A stretch of DNA of 64,000 bases from Marinomonas sp. CT5 (lineage in GTDB: Bacteria; Pseudomonadota; Gammaproteobacteria; Pseudomonadales; Marinomonadaceae), in contig NZ_CP025572.1 in NCBI RefSeq assembly GCF_018336975.1, positions 124,001-188,000 of the forward strand, in the 5' to 3' direction. Each line of letters begins with the position of its first letter. The first letter of the stretch is position 1. Shown here in pieces: positions 32,996-41,319 of the stretch. The position numbers and the translations under genes were made by a program. Below the pieces are notes generated by a model that worked only from the letters and a program-made list of their open reading frames with translations, was not told where the DNA came from and did not search any database.

Positions 32996-33916
32996 TTATA
33001 AAGAAGACGATTTATTTGAATCTCGCTTTTTATATTCATTCCTTACTAAATACTCAACCATCTCATTGATTTTCATATTATTTTCTTCAGCCAAAGCATT
33101 TAATTTCTGCTTAGTATTAAGTGTCATGCTAATGCTATAAGGCTTTTTTCCACTCGACTTCTCACGAAACTTTTTCTGGCTCCATGCTTTCTTCATTTTA
33201 TCAATGATTAAAGCCTTACGGTCTACGTTATCAGATAAATCGATAGTAGCAATAACCGCGGCTTTTTTTTCTACTGCTGTGGTAGGAATCCAAGCATTTT
33301 CAAGAGGTCGCTGCGTGATATTTTGCAGATAAGACCATGTCCAAATCCATTGAGCAGGATTATTATCTTCAAGCCAGTTGACCAGAGTTTCATTGAAGCG
33401 AATGTCTTGCCATTTATCCTTTAGTTTTTCTAAAAGCGCTTCCTGCTGCTGAGAGTCTGCCTCTCCAAGGTAAAAAGCATCAATGACGTCGTTGTATCTA
33501 TCGGCTGAATTCTCTCTTTCGGTATTGAATGCTTTTTCATAGAGCAATAAAAATGAGTTTTCAATATTGTCCGTTTGCTCTTCGTCTGTATTTGGCTTTT
33601 TAGAATGGCTTTTTAAGTAGCACCAAGCCCAATTACAAAGGCGCTCATTTTTTTTATCTAGCCAACGAAAATAACTAATAGGAAGTTGCGTTGCTTTGAA
33701 TGCCGAACGCATTTGGCTAGCGAAGTTTTGCGGGGCGCGATTTTTACTAATTAAGTTTTGCAATTCGTTGTTTAGTTTTTCTAAACGCTCGACTTGGGAT
33801 TCTCCACGTAAATTTTTAGCCGAAGCACTGCGGATGTTTTTTACTAAAAAGTCGGCATAAAAAGCACATTCTCTTTCGGACGTTGCATCAAGATACTCAT
33901 TATTACCTCTAATCAT
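32996..33916 (-). CDS. Unknown protein with two W-x-W-x-Y-L repeats and a C-terminal ribbon-helix-helix; possibly MatP-like
   Basis: 306 aa, no signal or membrane segment. A duplicated block is plain: residues 84-101 (RWLDKKNERLCNWAWCYL) and 180-197 (NWLEDNNPAQWIWTWSYL), each followed by a K/R-P. The C-terminus is basic (MKKAWSQKKFREKSSGKK, 241-258) and leads into YSISMTLNTKQKLNALAEEN and MKINEMVEYLV. That pattern, a beta-strand and two helices, is a ribbon-helix-helix DNA-binding domain. In E. coli MatP, the Ter-macrodomain organiser, a W-x-W-x-Y-L segment and a basic stretch precede the same kind of domain, so I suspect a larger relative. This is inference from remembered sequence. AAGGA precedes the ATG. 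The gene is monocistronic. Confidence 0.7.
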   Translation of the reverse strand: MIRGNNEYLDATSERECAFYADFLVKNIRSASAKNLRGESQVERLEKLNNELQNLISKNRAPQNFASQMRSAFKATQLPISYFRWLDKKNERLCNWAWCYLKSHSKKPNTDEEQTDNIENSFLLLYEKAFNTERENSADRYNDVIDAFYLGEADSQQQEALLEKLKDKWQDIRFNETLVNWLEDNNPAQWIWTWSYLQNITQRPLENAWIPTTAVEKKAAVIATIDLSDNVDRKALIIDKMKKAWSQKKFREKSSGKKPYSISMTLNTKQKLNALAEENNMKINEMVEYLVRNEYKKRDSNKSSSL

Positions 33917-34195
33917 GCGGTTTAATCCTTTTTAGCTTTTTTAATTATAAAAAACGAATAATTACTGTGTAGAGTGTTCCGTAAATACTACGTGTATTTT
34001 TGTGACCTTACAATAAATTTACAGTATATTTATTGATCAAAATAGCTGTAAGCATCTTTTAATCATGAGTGATAAAGTGTCGGGTTGGTTGTGACTATTA
34101 TTGTTTTTAAGTGCTGTAGTGACGTATTCGATGATGGTTTATGTGGACGTTTTGTTGGGGGAAGGGGGGATCGACAATGCGTTTTTGCTAGTGGT

Positions 34196-34262
34196 GCTTT
34201 TAAGTGTGTGAAGATAGAGCTTTTAAGCGAGTGAAGATAGGGTTTTTAGTGAGGGAGGGGAG
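34196..34262. repeat. Imperfect tandem repeat, about 23-bp unit, in a 380-bp gap
   Basis: GCTTTTAAGTGTGTGAAGATAG (34196-34217) and GCTTTTAAGCGAGTGAAGATAG (34219-34240) differ at two bases and are followed by a degenerate third copy. They lie in 33917-34296, downstream of the minus-strand GGDEF gene. The rest of that gap is AT-rich with no gene. It may be a relic of slippage. Confidence 0.6.
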
Positions 34263-34296
34263 AAACGTGGGAGCTTGATTGAGCAAGAGCTTCTTA

Positions 34297-35373
34297 TTAA
34301 GAGGGAATACTTGAGCGTATGGTGTTTCGGCCAGATTGTTTTGCAATATAAAGGTGGTTGTCCGCAATTTTGAAGACATTTTCTTTCGAGGTCGCTTCAT
34401 AGGAGTAGCCGATACCAATGCTGACAGTAATGGAATCTATATCATCAAAAGTAAGGTTGCTGACGGCCGATTTTATTTTTTCAGCTAGCTCCATAACTTG
34501 TTGTGGCGTTCTATTTAACGTTAAAACAATAAACTCTTCACCACCCCAACGACCCAGTACGTCATTAGGATGGACCGTTCGGCTGAGTTTACCCGCGATG
34601 CGAGTAAGTGCCTGGTCTCCTGCAAGGTGTCCAAAAGTGTCATTGACCTGTTTAAAATGATCAATATCAATTATTAATATGGCGTATATCTTGTGTTGTT
34701 CTTCTGAGTCTAGGTTTAGCTCATTAAAAACTTTTTCTATCCCTCGTCTGTTTAAAATTCGAGTGAGTAAGTCTACGTAGGCGAAGTTCTCAAGAGTGTC
34801 TGCTCGTTCTGTGATTTGGTCTGTTTTAATTCGGAGTTTAATCACCGTCCATAACAAGTATATGTATATGAGGTGAGCAATAGCTATATTGAGAACCACG
34901 CCAATGGTATCAGCCAATGTGTGGTATTGGATGATGGCAATGTAATGTCCAATGATAGTGGCAAAGAAGACAATGATGGTTGTTGGAGCGGCTTTTTTGA
35001 CCTCTAAAAAAAGGTAAGCAATAACATAGTTTAACCCTAACCACTGTGCTGAATTTGAAAATAAGCCGTTTTCAGCCATGTGATGCCAAATGCTTGTACT
35101 AATTAGATAGCCCGCAACAATAAAATAAGTGAGGAAATGAAGGCTTTGGTGGTTGATGTTAGTAACAATACTGAGCACGAAAACAAAGAGAAAAGCACTA
35201 ATACAGATTGGGTAAGCTATAGCATCGAAATGAGAAATAATTCCGCTTGAAGCGTCGATACCCCAAATGGCACTGAAACCTAATACAGCAACAATGAGCA
35301 TTTTACGAAATAGTTTCGGTGACATTGATGCCGCAGAAAGCGGTTGTTGATTAAGTTGTTTCGTATTTTTCAT
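34297..35373 (-). CDS. Membrane-bound diguanylate cyclase (GGDEF)
   Basis: 358-aa c-di-GMP synthase. Five to six transmembrane helices (about 20-180) make an N-terminal sensor without a recognisable domain. A short coiled segment leads to a GGDEF domain with DIDHFKQVNDTFGHLAGDQAL and active site GGEEF at 277-281. The RxxD inhibitory motif is missing. The start is uncertain: ATG at 35373 (MKNTKQLNQQ) is used here, but an in-frame GTG at 35469 would add 32 basic residues. Neither has a good Shine-Dalgarno. It is monocistronic, with tandem repeats in the gap beyond its stop. Confidence 0.88.
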   Translation of the reverse strand: MKNTKQLNQQPLSAASMSPKLFRKMLIVAVLGFSAIWGIDASSGIISHFDAIAYPICISAFLFVFVLSIVTNINHQSLHFLTYFIVAGYLISTSIWHHMAENGLFSNSAQWLGLNYVIAYLFLEVKKAAPTTIIVFFATIIGHYIAIIQYHTLADTIGVVLNIAIAHLIYIYLLWTVIKLRIKTDQITERADTLENFAYVDLLTRILNRRGIEKVFNELNLDSEEQHKIYAILIIDIDHFKQVNDTFGHLAGDQALTRIAGKLSRTVHPNDVLGRWGGEEFIVLTLNRTPQQVMELAEKIKSAVSNLTFDDIDSITVSIGIGYSYEATSKENVFKIADNHLYIAKQSGRNTIRSSIPS

Positions 35374-35524
35374 TATTAATCTATCGAAGTAAGCAATTAA
35401 GCTCGGTTGTATAGCACTTTTAAGTCTTAATGTCCGTTGCTTTTTATTTCTTTGGAAAAAGAGAGTCACAAAGAAAAGAGCTACAAAGGCGGTTTTTGCT
35501 AGGTTGCGCTTCTAAAGTTAAGCT

Positions 35525-36775
35525 CTAACGACGCCTTTTCTTTGGAGCTTTAGCTTTTGGAGACGTGAGTCCAAGAGCTTTTGCTCTCAACTCTTTTTTT
35601 GACGGTTCCCGTCGTTTTTTTGGACTCATTATTTTGTTTAAGTCTGGTTCAAAACCTGGGAGCCATTGTGGTATGAATTGTTCGCCAACAAGTTTTTCAA
35701 TATCGTTTAGTAGATAGTGTTCTTTTTCTGCTACCAAGGATATAGCTAGGCCAGTGGTTCCTGCGCGACCTGTTCGGCCTATTCGGTGAATATAATCTTC
35801 TGCGTTATAAGGAAGTTCGTGGTTAACAACGTAATGTAATTGCTCTATGTCGATACCTCTTGCTGCAACATCTGTGGCTATTAGGGCCCGCACTTTACCT
35901 GCTTTAAAATCGCTTAAAACACGGTCGCGTGCCCCTTGTGATTTATCACCATGAATGGCTTGAGTGGCAATGCCGTCTTTTTGCATTTCTTTGGCTAGCT
36001 CATCTGCGCCCAGCTTGGTGCGAGTAAAAATCAAGACCTGTTGCCAATTCTTGGATCCGATAAGGAAAGACAGTAGCGCACTTTTTCTATCTTGATCAAC
36101 GGCATAAATGGTCTGCTCAACCTTAGTTGCCGTTGTATTACGACTATCGACTTCGATTAATTGCGGACTATTTAATAGGCTTTTGCTTAGCGCAAAAATA
36201 TCATCATTAAAGGTGGCAGAAAAGAACAGTGTCTGTCTAGATTCAGGGAGCTTTTTCAATATTCTCTTTATATCAATAATGAAACCCATATCAAGCATTC
36301 GGTCTGCTTCATCCAACACCAAGGTTTTTAGGCCATTCAAATCAATCAGATCTTTCATGATTAACTCTAGTAAACGTCCAGGTGTAGCGACCAACATATC
36401 ACAGCCTTTCCTTAGTGCTTCCAGTTGTACGTTTATACTGGCACCGCCATAGGCGACAACCGATTTTATTGGCAGGTTTGTACTGTATTTTTCAAAGCTG
36501 GCATGGACTTGCTGAGCTAGTTCACGAGTCGGAGTTAATATCAGTGCTTGAATGTCTTCACTGTCTTTGGATTGTTTGGCGAGTTGTATTTTTTGTAGGA
36601 GTGGTAATGCAAAAGCCGCTGTTTTTCCTGTACCAGTTTGGGCACCAGCCATCACGTCTTTACCAGATAAAACGACTGGAATCGCGGCAAGCTGAATGGG
36701 CGTTGGTGCTGAATAGCCCAATTCAGTGACGCGTTGAATAATATATGGATGAAGGTCTAGGGATGCAAAACTCAT
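35525..36775 (-). CDS. DEAD-box ATP-dependent RNA helicase, RhlE type
   Basis: 416-aa helicase for RNA unwinding in ribosome assembly or mRNA decay. The Q-motif region APTPIQLAAIP is at about 23-33 and Walker A AQTGTGKT at 45-52. PTRELAQQV (Ia) follows, then DEAD at 155-158 and SAT at 186-188. ATDVAARGID and HRIGRTGRAG lie in the second RecA domain. The tail is short and basic (KKRREPSKKELRAKALGLTS, ending KKRRR), typical of RhlE. ATG at 36775 was chosen because the conserved start MSFASLDLHPYI begins there. The leader upstream contains two hairpins on the minus-strand transcript. Confidence 0.95.
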   Translation of the reverse strand: MSFASLDLHPYIIQRVTELGYSAPTPIQLAAIPVVLSGKDVMAGAQTGTGKTAAFALPLLQKIQLAKQSKDSEDIQALILTPTRELAQQVHASFEKYSTNLPIKSVVAYGGASINVQLEALRKGCDMLVATPGRLLELIMKDLIDLNGLKTLVLDEADRMLDMGFIIDIKRILKKLPESRQTLFFSATFNDDIFALSKSLLNSPQLIEVDSRNTTATKVEQTIYAVDQDRKSALLSFLIGSKNWQQVLIFTRTKLGADELAKEMQKDGIATQAIHGDKSQGARDRVLSDFKAGKVRALIATDVAARGIDIEQLHYVVNHELPYNAEDYIHRIGRTGRAGTTGLAISLVAEKEHYLLNDIEKLVGEQFIPQWLPGFEPDLNKIMSPKKRREPSKKELRAKALGLTSPKAKAPKKRRR

Positions 36776-36938
36776 GGTGGGCTCGTGTCTAAAGATGTTG
36801 ATTGTGGAGAGAATGGTAACATTTTTTAAGGTCGCCATAGAGCGAGTATTTTCTGCGATAGAGATTTAAGCGTTAGTTAAGGAAGGTACGAATAAGTCTA
36901 CTAAGTCTCAGTCTTTCAAAGAAATCGTCAAATAAGGC

Positions 36939-37083
36939 GCGACTCTGAAGGAATGTAGGTGCCTTTCAAAGAGTCGCAACGACATGTGGCGTTTTCTCTG
37001 AAAGACCCGCAGGGCATGGCCTGTTGAGCACCTCGAAAATAGAACCACTATTCACATTCGCTACTCGCCTCGAATAACAGGCC
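36939..37083. other. Two strong hairpins in the gap upstream of the helicase gene
   Basis: GCGACTCT (36939-36946) pairs with AGAGTCGC (36970-36977), extended inside by TGAAGG/CCTTTCA. GGCCTGTT (37018-37025) pairs with AACAGGCC (37076-37083). There is no T-run after either. The 505-bp gap 36776-37281 has no gene. On the minus strand the hairpins would sit in a long 5' leader of the helicase mRNA. On the plus strand they lie 200-340 bp before a GGDEF gene. Confidence 0.4.
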
Positions 37084-37281
37084 TTTATCCACATGCTGAG
37101 ACAAGAGGACTTGTTCGCATCTTCCTTAAGAAAAGGGGGAGAGTGGTTTATTTACAAAACTGACCTACATTTTTATGAGTAATAGTGTTTCATTAATGTT
37201 CTTCGTTGTAAGGATGCCTTCGTAGCTTGTGTTGGGTTTTGTTAGCGGCTTTTTAATTTAGATTTATGGAATGTTATAAAC

Positions 37282-38958
37282 ATGACAATTAAGTCACGAC
37301 TTTTGCTATTAACCACTTTAATTTTAGCGCTGTTTTGTTTCTTGGCTTGGCTGTCGATGCGAGTAATGGCGGAAGGCATTATTGTCAGCTGGGTAGAGAG
37401 ATACGCAGAAAAACAAATCCAATATGACAAGGTTCGGACCTTGTTGCCTTTGATTCAAGAGGTCAAGTTGTCCAAGGAGTTTGCCCAGCTTGAATCACTA
37501 AAAGCTTGGGCTAAGCAGCCTTTCGATGAGGGGCTAAAGCAAGAAGCGCTAAAAGATGCAGAGGCTTTTCGTTATAGGTTTTCTGATGATTCTTACTTTA
37601 TTGCTTTAAAAGGAAGTGAACAATATTTTTACAGCGACGCTAATGAAGCTTCAAAACAGGATTTGTATCGTTACACCTTAGATGAAACAAAGCCTGCGGA
37701 TGCTTGGTTTTATCAGATAATGGCAAAAAAACTTGATCTACACTTGAATGTGAACCCAGATGTTGAGCTAGGTCTTGTTAAGCTTTGGAGTGATGTTTTA
37801 ATTCGCGATGGTGATGATGTATTGGGTGTCGTTGGTACAGGGCTCGACTTGTCTGATTTTCTTTATCAAATGGTTGAAAAACAAGATATTTATTCCGCGA
37901 TTGTTTTTACTAATTATGAAGGCTCTATCCAACTCCATCAAAAAACTGAATTGATTGATTACGCAGCTGTCACCAAACAAGCTCAGGATAAAAAGCTCAT
38001 TTTTCAGTTATTAGATGATGATATTTCTAGGAAGAAGCTCAAGCAAGGGTTTGAATTAGCTAAGCAAGAAACGAATCAAGTTGAGACCTATTCCCTTCAG
38101 AAAAATGGCGTTCGTCAGCTTGCTAGTGTGATTTACATTCCTGAAATCGATTGGTTTCAAGTGAATTTCATTGAAATTGATAACTTTCTACCGCTAGCCG
38201 AATTCTCAGGGCTTTTGTTGATGTTTTTCATTTGTCTTGTTTGCGCCTTAGTTATTGTTCATTTGTTATTGACGGTCATGGTGACCAAACCACTAGGCGA
38301 GTTGGACTTATCTATTCAGGCCTTAGCGAACAATAAAGACCGAGCCCCTTTTCTTTCCCGTTTTGCTGTACCTGAAATCAAGCGATTAGCATCTCACTAT
38401 CAAACTATGGCGACATCGCTTTTAGAGTACCAGCATGAACTTGAGGATAAAGTGGCGGAGCGCACGGCTGAATTAAGCCGAATTTCAATATTGGACCCTT
38501 TAACAGAGCTATATAACCGACGTGGTTTTGAAGCTCATATGGTCGAGTATATGCAAAAATGGCAACAATATGAGCAACCTTTTAGCTTAATTAATCTAGA
38601 TGTAAATGAATTTAAATCAATAAATGATCAATATGGCCATGCTGTGGGTGATCTTGTTTTGCAAAAAATAGCCGCGTACCTAATGGATATTGTTGGTGAA
38701 GACGGTGTGGTAGCAAGATGGGGTGGTGATGAGTTTCTGATTTTGGTTACGCAAGAGAAAAGTCAAAACAGCATTTCAGCACGACTAAAAAGTACTGAAG
38801 CCACTGTGAAGGTCCTGGTTAATGGTGCTTACGTAACTGTGAAGTTTAGTGTCGGGAGTGCTTCTGTTCAAAAAAATGACACATTGGAATCGCTCCTGCA
38901 CAGAGCGGATAAGGCCATGTATTTTGAAAAATTTCATGGTGCTTTTCGGAATGAATAA
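37282..38958 (+). CDS. Diguanylate cyclase with large periplasmic sensor domain
   Basis: 558-aa inner-membrane receptor. It has transmembrane helix 1 (about 7-29), a 280-residue periplasmic sensor (likely double-Cache), helix 2 (about 312-335) and a HAMP-like stretch with VTKPLGELDLSIQALANN. A coiled linker DKVAERTAELSRISIL then leads to the GGDEF domain, DVNEFKSINDQYGHAVGD and GGDEF at 481-485. The I-site RxxD is missing (GEDG). So an external ligand probably tunes c-di-GMP synthesis without product feedback. The ATG at 37282 has GGA at a distance. It is a single gene, and the next 320 bp to the porin start are AT-rich, with no gene but probable porin promoter sequence. Confidence 0.92.
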   Translation: MTIKSRLLLLTTLILALFCFLAWLSMRVMAEGIIVSWVERYAEKQIQYDKVRTLLPLIQEVKLSKEFAQLESLKAWAKQPFDEGLKQEALKDAEAFRYRFSDDSYFIALKGSEQYFYSDANEASKQDLYRYTLDETKPADAWFYQIMAKKLDLHLNVNPDVELGLVKLWSDVLIRDGDDVLGVVGTGLDLSDFLYQMVEKQDIYSAIVFTNYEGSIQLHQKTELIDYAAVTKQAQDKKLIFQLLDDDISRKKLKQGFELAKQETNQVETYSLQKNGVRQLASVIYIPEIDWFQVNFIEIDNFLPLAEFSGLLLMFFICLVCALVIVHLLLTVMVTKPLGELDLSIQALANNKDRAPFLSRFAVPEIKRLASHYQTMATSLLEYQHELEDKVAERTAELSRISILDPLTELYNRRGFEAHMVEYMQKWQQYEQPFSLINLDVNEFKSINDQYGHAVGDLVLQKIAAYLMDIVGEDGVVARWGGDEFLILVTQEKSQNSISARLKSTEATVKVLVNGAYVTVKFSVGSASVQKNDTLESLLHRADKAMYFEKFHGAFRNE

Positions 38959-39277
38959 ATGAAAGCTATTTGATAATAAACTTTCATAATTACGTTGCTA
39001 AAAAACATAATATTTTGAGTTTCTTTTGTTTTTAGATTTTATTTCTTTGTTTTTTCGCATTTGACTTTTTCGACTTCATGTTTTGTTTTTAAAAAACGTT
39101 TACAAACAATAGCTTGTGTTATTTTTAAGATTTGTTAATGAAATTAAGTAAAAAATAAGAAAGAATCCTGTTGTTGCTTTGTTGTAATAAAGTTACTGAA
39201 ATGTATTATTGAGATCGAAAACACACGTTTTTGTTAAGCTCTATTTATTATAAAAACAACATTCAGGTCTGAAAATT

Positions 39278-40243
39278 ATGAAAAAAACAATTCTACATAC
39301 TGCTATTGTTGGAAGTTTACTATCTATCAGTGCAGTTCAAGCCGCTCCTTCCTTCGACGCTGATTTCGAATTAAATACCAATGCTATTTCTAAATCCGTC
39401 GGTGATTCTACCTATTCGCAAGATGGCCGTGTCGCATTAAACGTTAGTGGTAAGCATATTTCTGGCGATAATTTCTTTGCAGGCAAAGGAACGGCTTTGA
39501 TCAAAACCGATGGTACGACATCTGTTGATGATGCTTATATTCAACTTGGTAATAGTGCTTGGGATCTACAAGCCGGTCGCTTTGAAGGTGTGAACCTGTT
39601 TCCTAAAGGAAAAGACACGGTTGTAGAAAATGTTTCTATAGATTCTGATGTAAGTGTTTATGAAGCAAATTGGGCTCGTGGTCGTGCAGATGGTGATGCT
39701 GGTCAGTTTGCTTTGCACTTTAATGCTAGTGAAAATGTTAAGTTTGAGCTTGATACTATTTACGGTTCGGTAGATGGTGATGATACCAAAGCGATTTCAG
39801 GCTTCCGTCCTTCTGTTACTTTTAATGCTGGCGGGGCCACGATTACGGCTGGTTACGAAAGTGTTAACTATGACCAAACTGCAACGAAGAAAGTGAAAAA
39901 GTCCGGCTATGCAATAGCGGCTAACTTTGATGTTGCCGCAGCGAATGTGAATCTTGCTGCAGCCTTTGGTAAAAATGATGAAACTGACGATAAAGTAACT
40001 TCTGTTACCGCAAACATGACTTACGGAAACTTTGGTTTAGGTTTGATTTCGTCTTCTGTTGATAATAAGACAGGCGATGATCCATCATTGCTAACAACTT
40101 ATGTTGCATACACTATGCCTGTGTTGGATATTGAAAACGCAACCGTTACTCTTGCTGGATCATACTCCAAAGCCAATAATTTAGCTGCAGGTGCAAATGA
40201 TAAAATAACTGCAGCGCGTGTTCGCTTTAACTATGGCTTCTAA
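39278..40243 (+). CDS. Outer-membrane porin-like beta-barrel
   Basis: 321-aa exported protein. The signal peptide is cleaved after SAVQA (residue 22). The mature protein starts APSFDADFELNTNAI, consists of repeated amphipathic strands with Gly/Asn/Asp turns and ends in RVRFNYGF, the C-terminal Phe of outer-membrane barrels. It resembles carbohydrate porins, but I cannot name the substrate. The leader is 320 bp and very AT-rich, which suggests a regulated, high-level gene. Two hairpins with a conserved loop follow the stop within 140 bp. The TRAP operon lies downstream beyond the GntR gene, so a role in passing its solute across the outer membrane is possible. Confidence 0.8.
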   Translation: MKKTILHTAIVGSLLSISAVQAAPSFDADFELNTNAISKSVGDSTYSQDGRVALNVSGKHISGDNFFAGKGTALIKTDGTTSVDDAYIQLGNSAWDLQAGRFEGVNLFPKGKDTVVENVSIDSDVSVYEANWARGRADGDAGQFALHFNASENVKFELDTIYGSVDGDDTKAISGFRPSVTFNAGGATITAGYESVNYDQTATKKVKKSGYAIAANFDVAAANVNLAAAFGKNDETDDKVTSVTANMTYGNFGLGLISSSVDNKTGDDPSLLTTYVAYTMPVLDIENATVTLAGSYSKANNLAAGANDKITAARVRFNYGF

Positions 40244-40254
40244 GAAATAGTTAT

Positions 40255-40299
40255 AAAAAGAGCAATGTCGTTAGTTATTCCCTTTTCTGATGACGTTGC
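40255..40299 (+). repeat. Conserved-loop hairpin, copy 1, in the porin 3' region
   Basis: GCAATGTCGT (40262-40271) and ATGACGTTGC (40290-40299) form a ten-pair stem with two G-T wobbles. The 18-nt loop contains AGTTATTCCCTTTTCTG (40273-40289), identical to that of copy 2. A run of A's precedes the stem and TTCTT follows, so it can act as a terminator. Stem bases differ from copy 2 by compensating changes. Confidence 0.8.
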
Positions 40300-40333
40300 T
40301 TCTTATCAAGCTATTGATAGAAACACATAGTTG

Positions 40334-40382
40334 AAAAAGAGCGATATCGTAAGTTATTCCCTTTTCTGACGATATCGCTTTT
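40334..40382 (+). repeat. Conserved-loop hairpin, copy 2, in the porin 3' region
   Basis: GCGATATCGT (40341-40350) and ACGATATCGC (40369-40378) form a perfect stem extended by AAAAGA/TTTTC. The loop AAGTTATTCCCTTTTCTG (40351-40368) matches copy 1 at 17 of 18 bases. It lies about 80 bp after copy 1 on the same strand and ends in TTTT. It could be the main terminator of the porin transcript or part of a 3'-UTR small RNA. Confidence 0.85.
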
Positions 40383-40514
40383 CACTGCGCTTATTTTGTT
40401 TTATTTCTCTTCTACTTCCCTTGAACCTTCAATTCTCTCTGAAAGCTATAAACAACTTGATTGGCCGCCTAGTTTTGTTAGCCTGCTAGCCTCTATCTGT
40501 GTGTTTTATTCAAA

Positions 40515-41219
40515 CTAAATTGTTCCGCCAAGAGCTAATGTCAAAGAGTTGTTGATGTGCTGTTCAAGCTTCATACGACATAGCTCTAAGTTTCCAGCAG
40601 CTAAGGGGCGAAGAAAAGATAAGTGCTCATTGATGACTCGATGTCCATTAAATGGTGTAACTTGAATTCTGGATTGCACTGCCATACGAATTTTGATCGC
40701 TGTAATTCGGTAAACGTTATCAACGAGTGCATTTTTGCCTGCACCGACTATCTTTGAATGCATAGTCCAGTCGAGTTCCTGTATCACTTCAAATATAGCT
40801 TTGTCTTGTTCATCCGTAATTTGTTCAAGAAGCTCTTCATGTTGCTTTATCCAGCTTTCTACTGTGGATTTTGGGATCGCAGCTGCAGATCTTTCTAAAG
40901 TGCCTACTTCTATTAACTTTCGCAGTTCATAAGCATTACGAACAAATGTTATGTCTAAACTGGGAACCATCAGTCCTCGTTTTGGGAGGGTTTGAAGTAA
41001 TCCCTCCGCCTCTAATCGAGAGACTGCTTCTCGAACAGATCCAAGTGTTGAATCAGTAAGTTCTACTAATTCCCGTTGTGAAACAATTTGGCCAGGAGTT
41101 AGTGCTCCAGTATTGAGGAGCGCTTCAATTCGTTCATAAGCCGTCCTTCTTAATAGAGGACCATCATTAATTTTAGAGTTAGTTGTTTGCATATCTATCG
41201 TCTGAGTTTTCATCAACAT
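40515..41219 (-). CDS. GntR-family (FCD) regulator of the TRAP operon
   Basis: 234-aa transcription factor. The winged helix-turn-helix (about residues 22-85) has YERIEALLNTGALTPGQIVS, RELVELTDSTLGSVREAVSR and LEAEGLLQTLPKRGL. The helical FCD ligand domain has YELRKLIEVGTLERSAA, a probable metal site DWTMHSKIV and a later INEHLSFL, as in FadR/VanR-type sensors of organic acids. ATG at 41219 follows GAG at seven bases; M3 and M10 are alternatives. It is divergent from the TRAP operon. ACAT-n5-ATGT (41260-41272) in the gap is a reasonable operator. It most likely senses the sugar acid carried by the operon. Confidence 0.92.
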   Translation of the reverse strand: MLMKTQTIDMQTTNSKINDGPLLRRTAYERIEALLNTGALTPGQIVSQRELVELTDSTLGSVREAVSRLEAEGLLQTLPKRGLMVPSLDITFVRNAYELRKLIEVGTLERSAAAIPKSTVESWIKQHEELLEQITDEQDKAIFEVIQELDWTMHSKIVGAGKNALVDNVYRITAIKIRMAVQSRIQVTPFNGHRVINEHLSFLRPLAAGNLELCRMKLEQHINNSLTLALGGTI

Positions 41220-41259
41220 AGTATTTCTCAAAGTTAGAAAAGTAGCAAACATTAAATTG

Positions 41260-41272
41260 ACATGTTAGATGT
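41260..41272. promoter_or_regulatory. Candidate GntR operator
   Basis: ACATGTTAGATGT has inverted ACAT/ATGT arms five bases apart, in the 100-bp gap between the divergent GntR and dctP-type genes. This fits the short palindromes used by FCD-type GntR proteins. Single site, tentative. Confidence 0.35.
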
Positions 41273-41319
41273 ATGTTAGTACTGTTCCGTGGTCAATAAT
41301 AAAAAAACTAAGGTGAAAT

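Noticed and set aside
38959..39277. Very AT-rich gap as a sign of transferred DNA
   Set aside because: Flanking genes are ordinary and the stretch is just a porin leader; no mobile-element gene or repeat borders it.
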